Both the position numbers and the translations under genes were made by a program. 34,577 nt of DNA from NCBI GenBank assembly GCA_045593645.1, contig JAZNWZ010000138.1, forward strand, positions 1-34,577, read 5' to 3'. The notes beneath the pieces were generated by a model. The model did no database searches. It was not told the DNA's origin and saw only the letters and a program-made list of their open reading frames with translations. Below are positions 7,469 to 15,308 of the stretch, piece after piece. Every line of letters begins with the position of its first letter. Within the stretch, counting starts at the first letter, position 1. This stretch comes from Fimenecus sp045593645 (GTDB lineage: Bacteria > Bacillota > Clostridia > Oscillospirales > Acutalibacteraceae).

Positions 7469-8791
7469 TTAATACTTTGTGAGATATTCGTCGATTTCCC
7501 ATTGTGTAATTCTTGTTGTATAGCTTTCCCACTCTTGCTTTTTACCTGCAAGATATTTAAAGAAAATGTGGTCACCAAGAACGTTTCTTACAAATTCGCT
7601 CTTTTCTAATTCTCTTGTTGCTTCTTGTAATGTGCTTGGAAGATTTTCAATGCCATTTGCTTTTCTTTCTTCTGCACTCATATCATAAATATTTGTTGTA
7701 ACACCTTCAGGCGCTTTCATTCCCTTTTTGATACCATCAAGACCAGCTGCAATGCAAAGTGCCATTTCCAGATATGGGTTACATGATGGGTCTGCTGAAC
7801 GAAGTTCAACTCTTGTTGCCATTCCTCTTGCTGCAGGAACTCTGATAAGCGCAGAACGGTTTGATGCAGACCAAGAGATATAAACTGGTGCTTCAAATCC
7901 AGGAACCAATCTTTTGTATGAGTTTACAAGTGGGTTTGCAACACAAGTAATTGCCTTTACGTGATGAAGAACACCTGCGATAAACTGATAAGCAGTTTCA
8001 GAAAGGCCATATTTATCGTCTGGGTCATAGAACGCGTTTTTACCATCTTTCATAAGTGAAAGATTTGTATGCATACCGTTACCTGCTGCACCATAAAGTG
8101 GTTTTGGCATAAATGTTGCATGAAGTCTGTTGCGACGAGCATAAGTCTTAACAACATGCTTGAATGTTACAACCTTATCAGCTGCGTCAAGTGCTTGTGC
8201 AAACTTAAAGTCGATTTCATGCTGACCTTCTGCACATTCGTGATGAGAAGCCTCAATTTCATAATCCATCTGCTGTAAAGCAATACAAATATCATTTCGA
8301 CATTGTTCGCCGTCATCTGCAGGACCAATATCAAAATATCCAACGGCATCATTAGTTTTTGTTGTTGCTCTGCCATGTTCATCAAGTTTAAAAAGGAAGA
8401 ATTCACATTCAGGACCAACATTAATAGAATATCCCATACTTGCTGCATCTTCTATTACTGAACGAAGCACATAACGAGGGTCGCCTTCAAAAGGAGTTTC
8501 TTTATCTGCGCCGTAAACATCACAAATTACACGCGCTGTTCCCTCTTTCCAAGGTAAGATTGTAAATGTATCAAGGTCAGGTTTCAAATACATATCAGAC
8601 TCATCAATACGAACAAAGCCTTCAATAGAAGAACCATCAAACATTTGACCGTCTGTTAGTACTTTTTCAAACATATTTTCAGTGATTGCAATATTTTTCA
8701 TTTGGCCAAAAATATCAGTAAATTGCAATCTCAAAAACTTAATATTTTTTTCTTTGGTAATGTGAAGAATATCTTCAACTGTGTAGCTCAT
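7469..8791 (-). CDS. glnA: Glutamine synthetase, type I-alpha
   Basis: GlnA makes glutamine from glutamate, ammonia and ATP, the main step of ammonia assimilation. The 440-residue length fits the short GSI-alpha class of Firmicutes. The metal-binding GPECEFF stretch, the NGMHTNLS loop and the RGMATRVELRS active-site region are intact. Arg61, in SSIEGFVRIDESD, corresponds to the arginine that mediates glutamine feedback inhibition in Bacillus GlnA. The adenylylation segment of long GSI-beta enzymes is missing, so control is expected to be by feedback and by transcription. No glnR-like regulator gene is adjacent. It has its own promoter and terminator and is monocistronic. Confidence 0.97.
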   Translation of the reverse strand: MSYTVEDILHITKEKNIKFLRLQFTDIFGQMKNIAITENMFEKVLTDGQMFDGSSIEGFVRIDESDMYLKPDLDTFTILPWKEGTARVICDVYGADKETPFEGDPRYVLRSVIEDAASMGYSINVGPECEFFLFKLDEHGRATTKTNDAVGYFDIGPADDGEQCRNDICIALQQMDYEIEASHHECAEGQHEIDFKFAQALDAADKVVTFKHVVKTYARRNRLHATFMPKPLYGAAGNGMHTNLSLMKDGKNAFYDPDDKYGLSETAYQFIAGVLHHVKAITCVANPLVNSYKRLVPGFEAPVYISWSASNRSALIRVPAARGMATRVELRSADPSCNPYLEMALCIAAGLDGIKKGMKAPEGVTTNIYDMSAEERKANGIENLPSTLQEATRELEKSEFVRNVLGDHIFFKYLAGKKQEWESYTTRITQWEIDEYLTKY

Positions 8792-8845
8792 TGAGTTACC
8801 CCTTTCAATATGAATATATCAATTAATATCCATTTTAATATTGAT

Positions 8846-8873
8846 ATTATACCATTGTTTTAAAAGATGTCAA
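8846..8873 (-). promoter_or_regulatory. glnA promoter
   Basis: A consensus TTGACA (8868-8873) and TATAAT (8846-8851) with a 16-base spacer lie about 55 bases before the glnA start. Downstream of the -10, the leader holds AT-rich inverted arms (ATATCAAT / ATTGATAT) that could bind a nitrogen regulator, but I recognise no known operator. Confidence 0.75.
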
Positions 8874-8879
8874 TTATAA

Positions 8880-8912
8880 ATGCAAAATGCAAAGTGCAAA
8901 ACGCAAAATTAA
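8880..8912. repeat. Heptamer tandem repeat (RYGCAAA)x4 followed by ATTAA, second copy
   Basis: ATGCAAA, ATGCAAA, GTGCAAA and ACGCAAA (8880-8907), then ATTAA (8908-8912), then a GC-rich structured element. This is the same arrangement as at 32-64, with a different unit order. Confidence 0.75.
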
Positions 8913-8977
8913 GGCGGGAACCCCTCAGTCACCTATCGGTGACAGCTCCCCTTTCAAGGGAGCCGAGAGGCCCCGCC
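8913..8977. repeat. GC-rich folded repeat element (REP/MITE-like)
   Basis: A GC-rich 65-base block in AT-rich DNA. An outer stem GGCGGG / CCCGCC (8913-8918 with 8972-8977), continued by CCTC / GAGG, encloses two hairpins: GTCACC-TATC-GGTGAC (8928-8943) and GCTCCC / GGGAGC (8945-8950 with 8958-8963). The fold is like a three-way junction. From memory, closely similar sequence is common between genes in gut Firmicutes. It sits between the fucO stop and the glnA promoter and may also end fucO transcription. Confidence 0.75.
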
Positions 8978-8993
8978 CTACCGTGTTATTTAA

Positions 8994-10142
8994 TTACATA
9001 AGTGAAAGATAAAGTTCTTTGATTTCTGCAACACTTGTATCTCTTGGGTTACCTGGACGGCAAGCATCATCAAATGCTGACTGTGAAAGGAAGTCAATAT
9101 CTTCTGCTTTAACGATTTCTTTAAGGTCTGTTGGGATACCAACATCAACTGAAAGTTGTTTAACAGCATCGATTGCAGCCTTTCTTGCATCTTCAAGACT
9201 CATAGCGTCAACGCCAGCTACACCCATAGCCTTTGCAATATCTCTATACTTTTCACCTGTTGCAGGAGCATTATATTCCATAACTGTTGGAAGAATAATA
9301 GCATTTGCAACACCGTGAGGTGTGTCATAAAGAGCACCAAGAGGATGAGCCATTGAGTGAACGATACCAAGACCTACATTACTAAAGCCCATACCTGCAA
9401 CATACTGACCAAGAGCCATATCTGCTCTGCCTTCGTCTGTGTTTTCAACTGCACCACGAAGAGAACGTGCGATAATTTCGATAGCCTTGATGTGGAACAT
9501 ATCTGAAAGTTCCCAAGCACCTTTTGTGATGTAACCCTCAATAGCGTGTGTAAGAGCGTCCATACCTGTTGCTGCTGTAAGACCTTTAGGCATTGATGCC
9601 ATCATATCAGGGTCAACAACTGCTACTACAGGAATGTCGTGAACATCAACGCAAACCATTTTTCTGTCTTTTTCAGCATCTGTGATAACATAGTTAATTG
9701 TAACTTCTGCTGCTGTACCTGCTGTTGTTGGAACTGCAATAATTGGAACGCAAGGATTCTTTGTAGGTGCAACGCCCTCAAGTGAACGAACATCAGCAAA
9801 TTCAGGGTTTGTGATGATAATACCGATTGCTTTTGCTGTATCCATTGAAGAACCGCCACCGATTGCTACGATACAATCTGTGCCTGCATTTTTGAATGCC
9901 TCAACACCTGTTTGAACATTTTCAATTGTTGGGTTTGGTTTGATATTTGAATAGATTTCATAAGCTATATCTGCACCGTCAAGAATATCTGTTACCTTTT
10001 TTGTAACACCGAACTTGATAAGGTCAGGGTCAGAGCATACGAAAGCTTTTTTGAAGCCTCTTGCTTTGATTTCGTCAGCAATAGCACTAATAGCACCTTT
10101 ACCGTGATAAGATGTTTCGTTAAGTACAAAACGATTTGCCAT
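8994..10142 (-). CDS. fucO: Iron-dependent alcohol dehydrogenase, lactaldehyde reductase (FucO-like)
   Basis: This NAD(H)-linked group III alcohol dehydrogenase is 382 residues long and is very close to E. coli FucO, starting with the same MANR...LNET pattern. The cofactor loop GGGSSMDTAKA (about 95-105) and the metal ligands Asp195, His199, His262 and His276 are all present in the motifs GMDALTHAIEGY and HSMAHPLGALYDTPHG. FucO reduces lactaldehyde to propanediol, and related enzymes reduce other short aldehydes. Upstream are mtnA, a nucleoside phosphorylase and a deaminase. In that setting the likely substrate is the aldehyde released by a DHAP shunt (acetaldehyde or methylthioacetaldehyde), rather than lactaldehyde from fucose; no fucose genes are near. 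A GGAGG site precedes the ATG. Confidence 0.93.
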   Translation of the reverse strand: MANRFVLNETSYHGKGAISAIADEIKARGFKKAFVCSDPDLIKFGVTKKVTDILDGADIAYEIYSNIKPNPTIENVQTGVEAFKNAGTDCIVAIGGGSSMDTAKAIGIIITNPEFADVRSLEGVAPTKNPCVPIIAVPTTAGTAAEVTINYVITDAEKDRKMVCVDVHDIPVVAVVDPDMMASMPKGLTAATGMDALTHAIEGYITKGAWELSDMFHIKAIEIIARSLRGAVENTDEGRADMALGQYVAGMGFSNVGLGIVHSMAHPLGALYDTPHGVANAIILPTVMEYNAPATGEKYRDIAKAMGVAGVDAMSLEDARKAAIDAVKQLSVDVGIPTDLKEIVKAEDIDFLSQSAFDDACRPGNPRDTSVAEIKELYLSLM

Positions 10143-10160
10143 AATAAATTACCTCCATAA

Positions 10161-10175
10161 GTCAGAATCTCTGAC
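10161..10175. promoter_or_regulatory. Palindrome in the fucO leader
   Basis: GTCAGA-ATC-TCTGAC, a perfect six-base-pair inverted repeat, lies between the predicted transcription start and the fucO ribosome binding site. It could be an operator or a small leader hairpin. Confidence 0.5.
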
Positions 10176-10192
10176 AAAATTTTAACAATAAT

Positions 10193-10221
10193 ATTATACA
10201 ATAAATCCCCCTATATTTCAA
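10193..10221 (-). promoter_or_regulatory. fucO promoter inside the mtnA terminator
   Basis: On the minus strand TTGAAA (10216-10221) and TATAAT (10193-10198) are spaced by exactly 17 bases. The -35 box lies in the loop and the first stem base of the terminator that follows mtnA, so fucO can be expressed separately from mtnA. Confidence 0.7.
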
Positions 10222-10229
10222 GGGGGATT
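10204..10229 (-). terminator. Terminator after mtnA
   Basis: AATCCCCCT / AGGGGGATT (10204-10212 with 10221-10229) with an eight-base loop, seven bases after the mtnA stop. The following T-tract is short, so read-through into fucO is plausible. Confidence 0.65.
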
Positions 10230-10236
10230 ATGTAGA

Positions 10237-11271
10237 TTAAATATATTTTTTTATTTCATCAGGTTTGATTACACCTTTTTCGGTAATGAAAGCAGTAATA
10301 AGTGAATGGTCAGTAACATCAAAGGCAGGGTTAAGTGTTTTTGCACTCTGTGGAATCATTGTTTTTTCATACCACATTTCCCCTATTTCTTTTCCGTTTC
10401 TCTTTTCAATTATTATATCTTCACCTGATTTGATATTATTATCAAAGGTTGAAAATGGCATACATACATAAAACGGAATGTTATAGTGTTTTGCAAGAAT
10501 TGCCACACCACTTGTGCCGATTTTATTGGCAGTATCACCGTTGAGTGCTACACGGTCACAACCGACTAAAACTGCCTCAACAAATCCGTTTTTCATAACA
10601 AAAGATGCCATATTATCGCAAATTACAGTTGTGTCAATGCCTGCATCACAAAGTTCAAATGCTGTAAGTCTTGCACCTTGTAAAAGAGGTCTTGTTTCGT
10701 CTGCAAAAACTTTGATATTATGACCATTTTCTTTTGATACATATACAGGTGCTAATGCAGTACCGTATTTTACGGTTGCAAGGCGGCCTGCATTACAATG
10801 AGTAAGGATTACATTGCAATTTTTAAGTAATTCTGCACCATATTCACGGATTTTACGACAAACTGCAATATCATCTTCAATCATTTTAAGAGCCTTATTT
10901 TTAAGGTTATTTTTAAAATTCTCTAAAGTGCTTTTTTCTGCGATTTTAAGCATTTCTTCTGTTGCCCATTTAAGATTTACTGCAGTTGGACGACACAATA
11001 TAAGCTTTTCACAATAGTCTTTTAACTCTGCAAAAAGAGTTTCATATGTATCTGCATTACTCTTATTCATAAGCACTGAAAGGCTTATTGCAGTAAAAAC
11101 ACCAATTGCAGGTGCACCACGAACCTTCAAAAGCTTTATAGCGTCAAAAATATCGTTGTAATCGTCTGTAAAAACTTCTTTATATTCATTTGGTAAAAGA
11201 GTTTGGTCAACAAAAACTGCTTTATTTTGAGTTGTGTCAAAGCCTACTGTTGCACCATTTAAAAATGACAT
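10237..11271 (-). CDS. mtnA: 5-methylthioribose-1-phosphate isomerase
   Basis: MtnA converts 5-methylthioribose-1-phosphate to methylthioribulose-1-phosphate; the same enzyme also isomerises 5-deoxyribose-1-phosphate. The 344 residues fit the family. The key motifs are all visible: RGAPAIG (51-57), THCNAG with the catalytic Cys159, DETRPLLQGARLTA (191-204), GCDRVALNGDTANKIGT with catalytic Asp239, and NPAFDVT near the end. Cys159 and Asp239 distinguish it from eIF2B-like relatives. Its ATG overlaps the stop of the phosphorylase gene by one base (TAATG), so they are coupled, and the phosphorylase product is the MtnA substrate. None of the later genes of the aerobic methionine salvage pathway (mtnBCDW) are present, which suggests an aldolase-based DHAP shunt. 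Confidence 0.95.
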   Translation of the reverse strand: MSFLNGATVGFDTTQNKAVFVDQTLLPNEYKEVFTDDYNDIFDAIKLLKVRGAPAIGVFTAISLSVLMNKSNADTYETLFAELKDYCEKLILCRPTAVNLKWATEEMLKIAEKSTLENFKNNLKNKALKMIEDDIAVCRKIREYGAELLKNCNVILTHCNAGRLATVKYGTALAPVYVSKENGHNIKVFADETRPLLQGARLTAFELCDAGIDTTVICDNMASFVMKNGFVEAVLVGCDRVALNGDTANKIGTSGVAILAKHYNIPFYVCMPFSTFDNNIKSGEDIIIEKRNGKEIGEMWYEKTMIPQSAKTLNPAFDVTDHSLITAFITEKGVIKPDEIKKYI

Positions 11272-12074
11272 TAAAACTCACCTAAAATCTTCATAATAAG
11301 AGTTTGCATTTCTTCGCTTTTTTGTCTGCCGATTGTAAGGACTTCTTCTTCAGTAAGTCTTTCTCCTGAAAGTCCTGCTGCTTTATTTGAAACAAGTGAA
11401 AATCCAAGTACATCCATTCCACAATGGTTTGCTGCAATTACCTCTTGCACTGTTGACATACCAACAGTATCTGCGCCCATTACTCTAAATGCACGAATTT
11501 CAGCAGGTGTTTCATAAGATGGACCTGTGCATCCAATATATACGCCTTGTTGTAAAGTCATATTTAACTCTTTTGCACATTTTAAAGCAATATTTCGAAG
11601 AGCAGGTGCATATGCAAATGACATATCAGGGAAACGACAACCAAACTCATCATCGTTTTTACCCATAAGACAGTTTCTGCCTGTAAAATTTATGTGGTCT
11701 GTAATAAGCATAATATCGCCTACATTAAAGCTTTCGTTAATACCACCTGCTGCATTTGTTACAACAAGCTTTTTAACGCCCATTTTTCTCATTACTCTAA
11801 TAGGCATTACTACGCTTTCAACGGGATATCCCTCATAAAGATGAATTCTGCCCTGCATACACATAACTTTTTTTCCGTTAAGTGTACCAAAAACGAATCT
11901 GCCAATATGACCAGGTGCAGTTGATACCGGAAAATTTGGAACATCACAATAATCTACATATTCAGGATTTTCGATTTTTTCTCCTAATGAGCCTAATCCA
12001 CTGCCGAGAATTATGCCGATTTCATATTCACCTTGAATTTTTGATTTAATATATTCTACTGCTTTATTAACCAT
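11271..12074 (-). CDS. Purine nucleoside phosphorylase / methylthioinosine phosphorylase
   Basis: A trimeric (class I) nucleoside phosphorylase of the PNP/MTAP family, 267 residues. Conserved blocks are ILGSGLG (phosphate loop), TNAAGGI, GPSYETPAEIRAF, GMSTVQEVIAANHCG and SLVSNKAAG. The base-contacting residue in the last block is Asn. In known members Asn favours 6-oxopurines (inosine, guanosine) and Asp favours adenine nucleosides such as MTA. The upstream gene encodes a deaminase that would turn MTA into methylthioinosine, so a methylthioinosine or 5'-deoxyinosine phosphorylase is the best fit; ordinary inosine/guanosine salvage is the alternative. I chose the ATG at 12074, with GAGGTA before it, which overlaps the deaminase stop by eight bases. 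The open frame continues upstream to 12185 without homology. Confidence 0.9.
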   Translation of the reverse strand: MVNKAVEYIKSKIQGEYEIGIILGSGLGSLGEKIENPEYVDYCDVPNFPVSTAPGHIGRFVFGTLNGKKVMCMQGRIHLYEGYPVESVVMPIRVMRKMGVKKLVVTNAAGGINESFNVGDIMLITDHINFTGRNCLMGKNDDEFGCRFPDMSFAYAPALRNIALKCAKELNMTLQQGVYIGCTGPSYETPAEIRAFRVMGADTVGMSTVQEVIAANHCGMDVLGFSLVSNKAAGLSGERLTEEEVLTIGRQKSEEMQTLIMKILGEF

Positions 12075-13365
12075 TGCTTTGTACCTCTTTTTCAACTTCA
12101 CGAACAAGTCTGCTAACCTCTGCACCAATTTTTTCAACATCAATAGTGGTAAACACTCCGTTTTTATAAAGCACTTTACCATCAACCATTGTAAGCACTA
12201 CGTCACTTTTGTTTGCAGAATAAACAATATTGTTAAGCATATCAAAATCAGGATACATATTTGGTTTATCAAGGTCAAAAACAACTAAGTCTGCCTTATA
12301 GCCTTCTTTTATTACACCACAATCAAGTCTGCCTTGTGCTTTATAGCCATTAACTGTCGCCATTTTAAAAACATCTTTAGGAGTTACAATATCTGCTCTG
12401 TTTTGAATGCCTTTTGGAAGAATTGCTGCTAGATACATTTCTCTCATTATATCAAGTCCGTTATTGCTTGCTGCAGAGTCAGTACCAATACCAACATTCA
12501 CACCTTTTTGAAGCATTTTATATGTATTGCAAACGCCACTGCCTAATTTAAGGTTACTTGCAGGACAATGTGCAACAGTTGCATTTTTTTCAAGGAATAA
12601 ATCTAAATCTTCATCTTCAACATATACACAATGAGCAAAAATTGTTGGTTTATCCATTACACCTGCATCATAGAAAAGACGAGCAGGAGTTTTGCCATAT
12701 TTTTCTTTGCAGTTATCGTGCTCAAATTGAGTTTCTGACAAATGGATATGCACAAGCTGGTCATGATTTTTAACATACTCACCGAATTGCTCAATAATTG
12801 AAAGTCTATTTGTATATTCAGCGTGAAGGCTTAAATCAATTTTGATTTTTTCATTTTCTGTATTGTGATATTTTTCAGTTAAATAAACACTCTCTTGGAA
12901 TCGGTCATTTTTAGTTATATCCTCATCAACAAAAGACACTATTGAACGACCAAAGTTTGTTTTTGCACCACTTTCTATTGCTGCTTTCATTACACCATCA
13001 CCAAAGAAATACATATCTGTAAATGATGTTGTGCCACAACTAAGCATTTCTGCTATTGAAAGCATAGTGCCATAATATGCTCTGTCGCAATTAAGCTTAT
13101 CTTCAAATGGGAAAACTCTATCATTAAGCCATTTTTGAAGTGGAAGATTTTCTGCGTATCCACGAAGAAGTGTCATTGGTGAATGAGTATGAAGATTTAC
13201 AAAGCCCGGAGACAACAATTTTTTGTTGCCGTCATATTCTTCACCATAATCTTTTTGTGGTTTTTCTGTGCCTATATATTCAATTTTATCACTTTTAACG
13301 CCCACATACATATTATTTTGTATTTCAAGGTTTTCGTTAATAATTGAAATATTTTTAAAAAGCAT
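12067..13365 (-). CDS. mtaD: 5-methylthioadenosine/S-adenosylhomocysteine deaminase
   Basis: An amidohydrolase of the MtaD/DadD group that deaminates the adenine ring of 5'-methylthioadenosine, S-adenosylhomocysteine or 5'-deoxyadenosine to the inosine form. It has 432 residues. The metal site is visible: His59 and His61 in NLHTHSP, a later histidine in HIHLSET (about 206-208), His245 in FAHCVY and Asp296 in GTDSAAS. The protein begins and ends with the small beta-sandwich segments of the family. The ATG at 13365 follows a clear GGAGGA site; an open frame continuing to 13413 runs through a terminator and is not credible. It is first in the cassette mtaD - phosphorylase - mtnA, giving a deaminate, phosphorolyse, isomerise order. 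Confidence 0.92.
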   Translation of the reverse strand: MLFKNISIINENLEIQNNMYVGVKSDKIEYIGTEKPQKDYGEEYDGNKKLLSPGFVNLHTHSPMTLLRGYAENLPLQKWLNDRVFPFEDKLNCDRAYYGTMLSIAEMLSCGTTSFTDMYFFGDGVMKAAIESGAKTNFGRSIVSFVDEDITKNDRFQESVYLTEKYHNTENEKIKIDLSLHAEYTNRLSIIEQFGEYVKNHDQLVHIHLSETQFEHDNCKEKYGKTPARLFYDAGVMDKPTIFAHCVYVEDEDLDLFLEKNATVAHCPASNLKLGSGVCNTYKMLQKGVNVGIGTDSAASNNGLDIMREMYLAAILPKGIQNRADIVTPKDVFKMATVNGYKAQGRLDCGVIKEGYKADLVVFDLDKPNMYPDFDMLNNIVYSANKSDVVLTMVDGKVLYKNGVFTTIDVEKIGAEVSRLVREVEKEVQSNG

Positions 13366-13390
13366 AATAATCCTCCGAAATTTCAAAAAT

Positions 13391-13410
13391 AGCGGGAGCA
13401 AGCCCCCGCT
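13391..13410 (-). terminator. Terminator or attenuator between ppiB and mtaD
   Basis: AGCGGG / CCCGCT (13391-13396 with 13405-13410), followed on the minus strand by ATTTTTG. It lies six bases after the ppiB stop and only 25 bases before the mtaD start, leaving no room for a separate mtaD promoter between them. Confidence 0.65.
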
Positions 13411-13415
13411 CATTT

Positions 13416-14009
13416 TTATTCAATAGTAATTGTTTCAATAACAATATCTGTTGTTGGTTTGTTTGTGAAATAATCTGAAGGTGCAGTTGCAATTGCATCA
13501 ACAACATCCATTCCTTCAAAAACTTGTCCAAAAACTGTATGGCGGAAATCAAGCCAAGGTGTGCCACCTAATTCTTCATAAGCCTCAATACATTCTGTTG
13601 GGAAAAGGTCTTCTCGAGCACTTCTCATTTGGTCAAGCATATCTTCTGGACACTCTTTTGCTTGAACAATAAAGAATTGACTACCATTTGTATTAGGACC
13701 TGCGTTTGCCATTGAAAGTGCACCTCTAATATTATGAAGGTCACCTGAAAACTCATCCTTAAAAGGATGCCCCCAAATGCTTTCACCACCTGTGCCATTG
13801 CCTCTTGGGTCGCCACCTTGAATCATAAAATCTTTAATTACACGGTGGAAAATAAGTCCGTTATAATATCCGTTATTTGCATGAGTTACAAAGTTTTCAA
13901 CAGCCTTTGGCGCTTGTTCAGGGAAAAGTTTAATTTTAATCTCACCCATACTTGTTTTTATTATTGCAACAGTATCCTCTAATTGAGGTGCTTTTAATTG
14001 TTCAAACAT
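13416..14009 (-). CDS. ppiB: Cyclophilin-type peptidyl-prolyl cis-trans isomerase
   Basis: Cyclophilins catalyse cis-trans isomerisation of X-Pro bonds and help protein folding. The 197-residue protein has no signal peptide, so it is cytoplasmic. The active-site blocks are FHRVIKDFMIQGGDP (arginine in FHR), GALSMANAGPNTNGSQFFI and, near the end, the HTVFGQVFEGMDVVDAI stretch. A short insert around MLDQMRSAREDLFPTECIEAYEELGG is typical for Firmicutes cyclophilins. It starts 15 bases after the diguanylate cyclase stop, with an AAGGAGA site, so the two are likely co-transcribed. Confidence 0.95.
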   Translation of the reverse strand: MFEQLKAPQLEDTVAIIKTSMGEIKIKLFPEQAPKAVENFVTHANNGYYNGLIFHRVIKDFMIQGGDPRGNGTGGESIWGHPFKDEFSGDLHNIRGALSMANAGPNTNGSQFFIVQAKECPEDMLDQMRSAREDLFPTECIEAYEELGGTPWLDFRHTVFGQVFEGMDVVDAIATAPSDYFTNKPTTDIVIETITIE

Positions 14010-14024
14010 AATAGTCTCCTTATA

Positions 14025-15272
14025 TTAGTTAAATGAAAGTGTAATTTTGTTTTTACCTGTATTTTTCGATTCATACATAGCCTTGTCAGCTTTTACTATG
14101 AATTCTTCGATATCATTACGGTTTTCAACCTTTTGAATATGTACGCCAACGCTTACTGTAAGCATTGTGTCAAGACCCATAATTCTAATATTCTGAACAT
14201 TTTTAAGAATTGCATTTGCAAGTTTAATTGCCCCTGCTTTGTCTATATCAGAACAGAAAACAAGAAACTCTTCGCCACCCATACGAAATGTGATACAATT
14301 CAAAACATCTCTTGTTTCACGTTCAAGAACTTCTGCAATAGCAATAAGGCACTTATCTCCCATTGAGTGTCCTTTTGTGTCGTTAATATTTTTAAAATTG
14401 TCAACGTCCATCATAAAAACAGCTGTAAGGTTTTCAGCACTTTTACTTTCTTTGAGCATATTATCAAAGTTTTTGTTCCAATACCAACGATTATAAAGAC
14501 CCGTCATACTATCTCGAACATAAGCTTGTTCAAGTTCATAATTTGTTTTTTCAAGTTCAACCTTTTGTTCTTGAAGTTTTGTAACCATTTCGTCAAGCTG
14601 CTTGTTCTTTTCAATAATAATAAGTTCATTATAAACAGCACGGCAACGGTTGTTATATCGGCTATATGAAACTAAAAACGATACAAAAGAAAGAACGATA
14701 ATACCAACAGATGCTTCATAGTCGATTGACTCATAACCATCTCTTACAAAGTTTGTTGATAAAAACAAAACTGAACTCAATGTAACGAACCAAGCAGAAT
14801 ATCTTGGTGCAAGGTAAATACCTTGAGTAATGATGATGATTGTTGCTGTATAAACGATTGTTGATGCTTCAAGGTTTCTGTTTATAAAAAGCAATGCTGA
14901 AACCCACAGCATATAAATAGCTGTTAATATACTTATAAATGCTAATATTTTCCTATCGTTTTTATTTATATCCTTTGCCAATAGGGATACGACAATATAT
15001 GATGCAAGGGAAACAACAAATAATATTAAATAGAGAATAGCGTAATCCAACTGGAAACCATAAAGGTCAAAATGAATACCCAGTGAATAAACAATCATTA
15101 TAACAATAGAAAGAACACAAGCCATTGGTAAAAATGCTTTTGCACTTGAACTATTTTTTGTTGCAAATTCAACGTGAAAAGCTTTTTTTATGTCTGGTTG
15201 TTGCCAACTTTCAGTTTCTTCACGTCTAATATTAAACGCTAAATTAGTTGTAATATTTTTTACAATGCCCAC
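14025..15272 (-). CDS. Membrane diguanylate cyclase (GGDEF protein)
   Basis: A 415-residue protein predicted to make cyclic di-GMP from two GTP. The N-terminal half holds about six hydrophobic segments (about 49-65, 76-99, 109-130, 137-155, 160-175, 188-203), similar to MASE-type sensor regions. A coiled coil at about 216-250 leads into the GGDEF domain. The active-site motif is GGEEF at 332-336, and the metal-binding DVDNFKNINDTKGHSMGD lies at 289-306, so the enzyme should be active. The RxxD inhibitory site normally five residues before GGEEF is absent, which predicts weak product inhibition. The start is GTG at 15272, with a strong AAGGAGG site eight bases before it. It lies 36 bases after the ABC permease gene. 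Confidence 0.93.
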   Translation of the reverse strand: MGIVKNITTNLAFNIRREETESWQQPDIKKAFHVEFATKNSSSAKAFLPMACVLSIVIMIVYSLGIHFDLYGFQLDYAILYLILFVVSLASYIVVSLLAKDINKNDRKILAFISILTAIYMLWVSALLFINRNLEASTIVYTATIIIITQGIYLAPRYSAWFVTLSSVLFLSTNFVRDGYESIDYEASVGIIVLSFVSFLVSYSRYNNRCRAVYNELIIIEKNKQLDEMVTKLQEQKVELEKTNYELEQAYVRDSMTGLYNRWYWNKNFDNMLKESKSAENLTAVFMMDVDNFKNINDTKGHSMGDKCLIAIAEVLERETRDVLNCITFRMGGEEFLVFCSDIDKAGAIKLANAILKNVQNIRIMGLDTMLTVSVGVHIQKVENRNDIEEFIVKADKAMYESKNTGKNKITLSFN

Positions 15273-15308
15273 AATTCTTTCCTCCTTATCAATATTTTTT
15301 AAGAAAAA

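Noticed and set aside
8792..8845. Riboswitch or GlnR operator in the glnA leader
   Set aside because: The leader is short and AT-rich, with only weak inverted arms. I do not see a TGTNAN7TNACA site or a glutamine riboswitch core.
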